Assembly: GCA_002798195.1 (NCBI GenBank)
Contig: NWQM01000010.1
Span: 8,613-72,612 of the forward strand
Length of the DNA: 64,000 bases
Source of the DNA: Lysobacteraceae bacterium NML03-0222
GTDB lineage: Bacteria > Pseudomonadota > Gammaproteobacteria > Xanthomonadales > Xanthomonadaceae
Direction: 5' to 3'
Numbering within the stretch: position 1 is the stretch's first letter; each line of letters starts with the position of its first letter. The notes beneath the pieces are model-generated. The model searched no databases, was not told the origin of the DNA, and saw only the letters and a program-made list of their open reading frames with translations. Position numbers and translations under genes: made by a program. Below are positions 59,794-64,000 of this stretch, piece after piece.

Positions 59794-61485
59794 TTATGGC
59801 TTGCTGGCGTCACGAAACTGTGCAGGCTCCGGGCGCTTGACCGGAATCCCGGCATCATTGCAATGGCCACTGCTGCACAGCGCCTGGCGCAATCTGGGGG
59901 TGGCTTGCAGCATCAGATGGAACAGGGTGTTCTGCTCGATATTGCCACGCACCGCATGGCTGCCAGGGCCGCGCGCCCAGACGCCGACATCATCGCCGCC
60001 GTGGGTTTCCGAGGCCATCGGCATCATCGACTCCTGCAAATAGTCCGGATGCTCGGTATCCACCTCGGTGAGGTTGGGACGCCCCTGCGTGGCCTGTTGC
60101 CAGCCGCGGTTTGCCTTGCCCAAGGTTTTCGGGCCTTCTGCTGCGTTTTCGTTGGCGCCGGCATAGCCCGGGCCATTGGCATAGCCAAGCGTGGTGTAAG
60201 GCAGCCCCATGCCATCGAGGGCATATTCGCTGGGATCGCCTTCTTCCCAGCTTGAGCCACGCACCTTGCCCAGAATCGGATTGCCACGGCTGGGATAGCC
60301 GGCAAAGTGCAGGGTATGGCCGTGGTCGGCGGTGACGATGATGAGCGTGTCATCGGCCGAAGTCATCTCGGCGGCCACCCGTACTGCATCGGACATCGCC
60401 ACGGTATCGGAGAGCGCGCGATAGGCATTGCCGGCATGGTGAGCGTGGTCGATGCGGCCACCTTCGACCAGCAATACATAGCCATTCGGGCTGGCTTGCA
60501 GCCGGGTGATGGCGGCACGGGTCATTTCTGCCAGAGACGGCTCGCCACCTGCATCTTGTGGGCGGTCGTGCTCATACTGCATATGGCTGGGCTCGAACAG
60601 TCCCAGAATGGGTTTGTCGCCGGGCGCTTTGTTCAGTTGCTCAAGATTCCAGACATACACGCCGCCGGGGTGGCGTGCCTGCCAGGTTTGCACGAGATTG
60701 CGGCCATCCTTGCGGCGGCCTTTTTGCGCCGGGTATTCCGGGTCGGTTTGGGTCTGCGGCAGGAAATAGCTGCGTCCGCCGCCCAGCATGACTTCGGCAC
60801 CGGTGCCGTGGCCGGTTTCCATCATCTGCCGGGCGATGTCGAGGCAACCTGCCTGGCGGGCATGGGCAGGCAGGTCGGCATCGCTTTCCCAGTTGCGGTT
60901 GGCCGAATGTGCAAAAGTGGCGCCAGGGGTGGCATGAGTCAGGCGGGTGGTGGACACCACGCCGGTCTTCATGCCGCTTGCGGCGGCCAGCTGCCAAAGC
61001 GTCAGCATTGGCGACTTCAGCGCGGCTGCGCAGTCATTGCGCGGCGCATCCTGGCCGATGGACAACACGCCCATGCGGGTTTTCACGCCGGTGGCAATCG
61101 CGCTCATGGTGCCAGCCGAGTCCGGTGTCTGGGCATTGGTGTTGTAGGTGCGCGAGAGCGCGGTGGCCGGGAAGTCTTCCCAGGACAGGCGCTGCTCTTC
61201 GCCGGAGCGCCCCTGCCGCTGGCCTTCCAGAATGCGGGCAGCGGCCACCGTGGTCAGACTCATGCCATCGCCCAGAAACAAAATCACATTGCGTGCCTTG
61301 CCCTGCATCGCGCCGCGCTCGGCCGCTTGTGCCGCACCGTGGATGAACCACCAATCGGCAGTTTCGCCCGCCGGGCGCTCAATGCTGGGGACTTCTATCT
61401 TCGCTGGCGTGTCGGCGCTGCCCAGGGTGGGTAGCAAACAGGTTGCAGCAAGTAGCGGAAAGGTGAGAAAACGAGGCACAGACAT
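59794..61485 (-). CDS. phoA: Alkaline phosphatase PhoA-type
   Basis: A 563-residue exported alkaline phosphatase (signal MSVPRFLTFPLLAATCLLPTLGS). Metal and catalytic motifs: NVILFLGDGMS (Asp), TPDSAGTMSAIATG with the nucleophilic Ser, VVSTTRLTHATPGA, MLGGGRSYF, VEGGRIDHAHHAGN, and IIVTADHGH. These are the usual three-metal set. It releases inorganic phosphate in the periplasm, likely under phosphate limitation. No pho box could be placed by eye. It is divergent from the symporter at 61580. Confidence 0.92.
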   Translation of the reverse strand: MSVPRFLTFPLLAATCLLPTLGSADTPAKIEVPSIERPAGETADWWFIHGAAQAAERGAMQGKARNVILFLGDGMSLTTVAAARILEGQRQGRSGEEQRLSWEDFPATALSRTYNTNAQTPDSAGTMSAIATGVKTRMGVLSIGQDAPRNDCAAALKSPMLTLWQLAAASGMKTGVVSTTRLTHATPGATFAHSANRNWESDADLPAHARQAGCLDIARQMMETGHGTGAEVMLGGGRSYFLPQTQTDPEYPAQKGRRKDGRNLVQTWQARHPGGVYVWNLEQLNKAPGDKPILGLFEPSHMQYEHDRPQDAGGEPSLAEMTRAAITRLQASPNGYVLLVEGGRIDHAHHAGNAYRALSDTVAMSDAVRVAAEMTSADDTLIIVTADHGHTLHFAGYPSRGNPILGKVRGSSWEEGDPSEYALDGMGLPYTTLGYANGPGYAGANENAAEGPKTLGKANRGWQQATQGRPNLTEVDTEHPDYLQESMMPMASETHGGDDVGVWARGPGSHAVRGNIEQNTLFHLMLQATPRLRQALCSSGHCNDAGIPVKRPEPAQFRDASKP

Positions 61486-61579
61486 GGGATCTTGGGTACT
61501 GATAACGGCTAAAGGAGTGCATTATGCGCTGATTGCGCAGGTGGGGTATCTTCCCAGCCTGCATTGACAGGAGTGGGCG

Positions 61580-62944
61580 ATGTTCGATTGGTGGTTCAAA
61601 ATCAAATTCTGGAAACGGGTAGTGCTGGGTTTTGTGCTCGGCGCACTGGCTGGCTGGCTGTTGGGCGCCGATGCCAAGCTCTGGTTTGGCTGGCTGGGCG
61701 ATTTGTACGTCACGCTGATCAAGATGATTGCCGTGCCGCTGGTGTTTTTTGCGGTCATCAGTGCCGTTTCGGCGCTGTCCGGGCAAAAGTCGATGGCGGC
61801 ATTGGGCGGCCGTACCTTCCTGTGGTTTGCCATTACCGCGGTGCTGGCTGTGGCGGTGGGACTGGGCGCGGGCTGGCTGATGCAGCCGGGCAGTGGCGTC
61901 GGCCAACTGGCGGTCGCCGATAACTGGAAGCCGCGTGATGTGCCCAGTGTCATGCAGGTTTTGCTCGATATCGTGCCAAGCAATGTGTTCTATGCACTGA
62001 CCGGCATCGGCATGCGTACCAATGTGGCAGGCGAGACAGTACTCGCTGCCGGGCGCGGCTCGATTTTGCCGGTGATTTTTGTGGCGGGGCTGATCGGCTT
62101 TGCCATCGTCAAGCTGGGCGAGAAAGTTGCCGAGGCGCGCAAGCTGGCCAGCCAATTGTCGGAAATCTGGATTCAAATCACCCGTTATGTGCTGGAAATG
62201 ACTCCGCTGGGCACTTTTGGCCTGATTGCCGCGCTGGTGGGGACTTATGGCTTTGAAAAACTACTGCCGCTGGGCAGCTTCGTGATCGCCCTGTATGTGG
62301 CCTGCGCCTTTCATATCGTGGTGGTGTATAGCGGCCTGTTGCTGGCGCATGGCCTCAATCCGGTGAAGTTCTTCCGGGGGGCATTCCCGGCAATGCAGGT
62401 GGCATTCGTGACTTCCTCCAGCTTTGCGGCGATGCCGATGTCGCTGCGCACGGTCAGTGACAACCTCGGCGTGAACCGCGATTACGCCAGTTTTGCCGTG
62501 CCGCTGGGCGCCAGCATCAAGATGGATGGCTGTGGCGCGATTTATCCGGCGCTCTGTGCGGTGTTCATCAGCCAGTACATGGGCATCGACTTGAGCCTCA
62601 ACCAGTATCTGATTATCGCGCTGGCCTCGGTGCTCGGCAGCTTCGGTACTGCCGGCGTGCCGGGTACGGCGGTGGTGATGGCCACCGTGGTGCTGACCGC
62701 AGCAGGGCTGCCATTGGAAACCATCGGCTATCTGTATGCCATCGACCGTGTGCTGGACATGATGCGCACCCTGACCAATGTCACCGGCCAAGTGCTGGTG
62801 CCGGTGCTGGTGGCCAAGCAAACCGGGATGCTTGAGCGTGAGGTGTATGAAGGCCACAGGCGCGGCAGCGCGGCAAGCGATAACGTGGATGGTGATGCGT
62901 TTAGGAATGATTCCGCTCCAGAAACATCCAAAAACAAGGGCTAG
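61580..62944 (+). CDS. Dicarboxylate/amino acid:cation symporter (DAACS family)
   Basis: A 454-residue DAACS transporter. MFDWWFKIKFWKRVVLGFVLGALAGWLLG and YVTLIKMIAVPLVFFAVISAVSAL open it; SSSFAAMPMSLRTVSDNLGVNR, FAVPLGASIKMDGCGAIYPALCAVFISQYMGIDLS (NMDG-like, here KMDG) and GTAGVPGTAVVMATVVLTAAGLPLETIGYLYAIDRVLDMMRTLTNVTGQ are the reentrant loops and substrate site; DRxxDMxRTxxNVTG is the dicarboxylate/glutamate type. AGGAG precedes ATG 61580. The substrate may be glutamate, aspartate or C4 acids. Confidence 0.9.
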   Translation: MFDWWFKIKFWKRVVLGFVLGALAGWLLGADAKLWFGWLGDLYVTLIKMIAVPLVFFAVISAVSALSGQKSMAALGGRTFLWFAITAVLAVAVGLGAGWLMQPGSGVGQLAVADNWKPRDVPSVMQVLLDIVPSNVFYALTGIGMRTNVAGETVLAAGRGSILPVIFVAGLIGFAIVKLGEKVAEARKLASQLSEIWIQITRYVLEMTPLGTFGLIAALVGTYGFEKLLPLGSFVIALYVACAFHIVVVYSGLLLAHGLNPVKFFRGAFPAMQVAFVTSSSFAAMPMSLRTVSDNLGVNRDYASFAVPLGASIKMDGCGAIYPALCAVFISQYMGIDLSLNQYLIIALASVLGSFGTAGVPGTAVVMATVVLTAAGLPLETIGYLYAIDRVLDMMRTLTNVTGQVLVPVLVAKQTGMLEREVYEGHRRGSAASDNVDGDAFRNDSAPETSKNKG

Positions 62945-62987
62945 ACTGCGCCCACTTTCAATACCAACCCTAACTGGAGTTCAACTC

Positions 62988-63449
62988 ATGGCACTTGATA
63001 AAGCGCAAAAAGACACCGCCATCGGCATCCTCAATCGCATCATGGAAATGGAACTGGCCGGTGTGGTGCGTTACACCCACTACTCGCTGATGGTCTATGG
63101 CTACAACCGCATTCCGATCGTGTCCTGGATGAAGGGCAATGCCGACGAGTCGCTGGCGCATGCCCACAAGGCGGGCGAGCTGGTCACCCTGCTGGGCGGT
63201 CACCCCTCGCTGAAGATTGGCCCGCTGCTGGAAACCGAGCAGCACGATATCGGCGACATCCTGCGTGAATCGCTGGCGCATGAAGAAGCGGCGCTGAAGA
63301 TTTACTACGAACTGCTCGAAGCAGTGGAAGGCAAGTCGGTGCTGCTGGAAGAATACGCCCGCGAAATGATTGTCGAAGAAGAAATGCACTTGGACGAAGT
63401 CAACAAGATGCTGCGCCGTCCTGGTGAAATCGCCCCGTTCACGGAGTAA
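62988..63449 (+). CDS. Bacterioferritin-like ferritin
   Basis: A 153-residue ferritin-like protein of four helices. Di-iron ligands can be read from MEMELAGVVRYTHYSLMVYG (Glu, Glu..His), ADESLAHAHKAGEL (Glu, His), RESLAHEEAALKIYYELL (Glu, Glu) and EEEMHLDEVNKML (Glu, His). No clear Met for heme like Met52 of E. coli Bfr, so heme binding is uncertain. GGAG lies 11 bases before ATG 62988; earlier in-frame starts overlap the symporter. It stores iron or protects from oxidative stress; control by Fur is likely but no box was seen. Confidence 0.85.
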   Translation: MALDKAQKDTAIGILNRIMEMELAGVVRYTHYSLMVYGYNRIPIVSWMKGNADESLAHAHKAGELVTLLGGHPSLKIGPLLETEQHDIGDILRESLAHEEAALKIYYELLEAVEGKSVLLEEYAREMIVEEEMHLDEVNKMLRRPGEIAPFTE

Positions 63450-63482
63450 TCCTTGAATTGCCGCATACGCGGCGCGATATTG

Positions 63483-63512
63483 CAAAGGCGGAAGGATGCC
63501 CTTCCGCCTTTG
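63483..63512 (+). terminator. Terminator after the bacterioferritin-like gene
   Basis: A 13-bp perfect stem CAAAGGCGGAAGG / CCTTCCGCCTTTG with loop ATGC (63483-63512), followed by TTGCGTTT. Confidence 0.75.
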
Positions 63513-63533
63513 TTGCGTTTGGAGACGACAATC

Positions 63534-63800
63534 ATGGCAACCGGATGGGCAGGTGATGGTGCAGTACAAGAGCAGATTGATGCCACGGTAAACGATGCCA
63601 TCGCCCGTGCGCGCAGCCGGCTGCCGCGCGGCGAGAGCCTTGAGCATTGTGAGGCATGTGATGCGCCGATTCCCGAGGCGCGCCGCCGCGCCATCCCCGG
63701 CGTGCGCCTGTGCGTGCCCTGCCAGGAAGCGGACGATACCAAACAGGCCGCCTTCAGCGGCTATAACCGCCGTGGCAGCAAGGATTCACAGCTGCGCTGA
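63534..63800 (+). CDS. DksA/TraR-family C4 zinc-finger protein
   Basis: An 88-residue protein of the DksA/TraR zinc-finger family (YbiI-like). Two Cys pairs (CEAC and CVPC, 20 residues apart) in CEACDAPIPEARRRAIPGVRLCVPC bind zinc. It lacks the long coiled-coil of DksA, so action on RNA polymerase is doubtful. It follows a terminator and may be transcribed on its own. Confidence 0.85.
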   Translation: MATGWAGDGAVQEQIDATVNDAIARARSRLPRGESLEHCEACDAPIPEARRRAIPGVRLCVPCQEADDTKQAAFSGYNRRGSKDSQLR

Positions 63801-63873
63801 TGTAATTGTCATTTCGCCCGAGCATTGAGCGTAGATTTTCATTGTTTCTTCCCAAGAAAAACCCCGGGGCGCT

Positions 63874-64000
63874 TGAACTGCACCCCAAAAGTTGGACACC
63901 CATCCAACCTTTGGGGTGTTTTTCATGGCGAAGTACAGTGAGGCCTTCAAGCTGGGCGTAGTGCAAAGCTACGCATCAGGAGTGTCAGGCTTTGGAACCA
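63874..64000 (+). mobile_element. IS3-family insertion sequence, left end (partial)
   Basis: From 63874 TGAACTGCACCCCAAAAG resembles the terminal inverted repeat of IS150-group IS3 elements, which start with TG. An orfA begins at 63925. Between them, ACCCCAAA...TCCAACCTTTGGGGT forms a hairpin that may block outside transcription. The right end and orfB lie beyond the window. Confidence 0.72.
63925..64000 (+). CDS. IS3-family transposase OrfA, N-terminus
   Basis: The reading MAKYSEAFKLGVVQSYASG runs off the window at 25 residues. MxKYSExFKLxVVQxYxxG opens many IS150-type OrfA proteins, whose helix-turn-helix region follows. ATG 63925 lies after the inverted repeat. The programmed frameshift to OrfB cannot be seen. 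Confidence 0.75.
   Translation, partial: MAKYSEAFKLGVVQSYASGVSGFGT

Noticed and set aside
63754..63966. A 70-codon minus-strand frame at the IS end
   Set aside because: It crosses the IS inverted repeat and overlaps the DksA-like gene; no support.
1..64000. The host being a member of Neisseriaceae, given the uptake sequences
   Set aside because: Exact uptake motifs were noticed only within 29.2-36.5 kb; surrounding gene order and families fit Xanthomonadales. The check by eye is not exhaustive.

Overview
The window reads as one stretch of a Gammaproteobacterium chromosome, most likely Xanthomonadales (Lysobacteraceae). The evidence is gene content and order: petABC followed by sspA-sspB; smpB divergent from ratA-rnfH, with bamE divergent from fur nearby; Trm112-nadC-DUF2272-DUF3301; a patatin-bdhA pair; and an interspersed foldback repeat of a kind I associate with that family. 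This is an inference from recognised families, not a database match. Coding density is high and most host genes are G+C-rich.

Layout. 1-26.8 kb is core chromosome: the start of miaB, a lytic transglycosylase, the cytochrome bc1 operon, sspAB, a rhomboid protease, RNase D, an SUMF1-fold lipoprotein, an M48 protease, a flavoprotein, mgtE, a DEAD-box helicase, tgt, sstT, S9, M14 and S41 peptidases, one frameshifted lipoprotein, then smpB/ratA/rnfH. 26.8-42.7 kb is a complete type I-C CRISPR-Cas locus. Its operon is cas3-cas5c-cas8c(-internal cas11c)-cas7c-cas4-[PIN gene]-cas1-cas2, followed by a leader and an 84-repeat array. 42.7-64 kb returns to core genes: bamE, fur, purT, an EEP lipoprotein, bpt, an EF-hand protein, a HIT protein, two M13 metallopeptidases, nadC and neighbours, purEK, a patatin, bdhA, phoA, a dicarboxylate symporter, a bacterioferritin-like protein and a DksA-like zinc finger. 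The left end of an IS3-type insertion sequence runs off the window.

The CRISPR locus is the exciting part. (1) The cas genes carry exact Neisseriaceae DNA uptake sequences of two dialects (AGGCTACCTGAA and GCCGTCTGAA), so the operon was probably acquired from that family by natural transformation. (2) A very AT-rich PIN-domain gene (DUF4935-like, with all acidic active-site residues) sits between cas4 and cas1 and may be an accessory module. (3) A truncated second cas3 start lies directly upstream of cas3, which suggests replacement of an older I-C operon. (4) The repeat 3' end changes in ordered blocks (AC, then GC, then GG toward the leader), recording changes of the template repeat and of the crRNA 5' handle. 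(5) Two spacers encode a Walker A and a Walker B segment resembling the Zot protein of filamentous phages, which points to inoviruses as targets.

How the parts work together: Cas1-Cas2-Cas4 acquire spacers, Cas5c trims pre-crRNA, Cas5c-Cas7c-Cas8c-Cas11c form Cascade, and Cas3 degrades DNA. The flanking host genes are housekeeping genes for respiration, tRNA modification, ribosome rescue, outer-membrane assembly, iron regulation, purine and NAD synthesis, and protein turnover.
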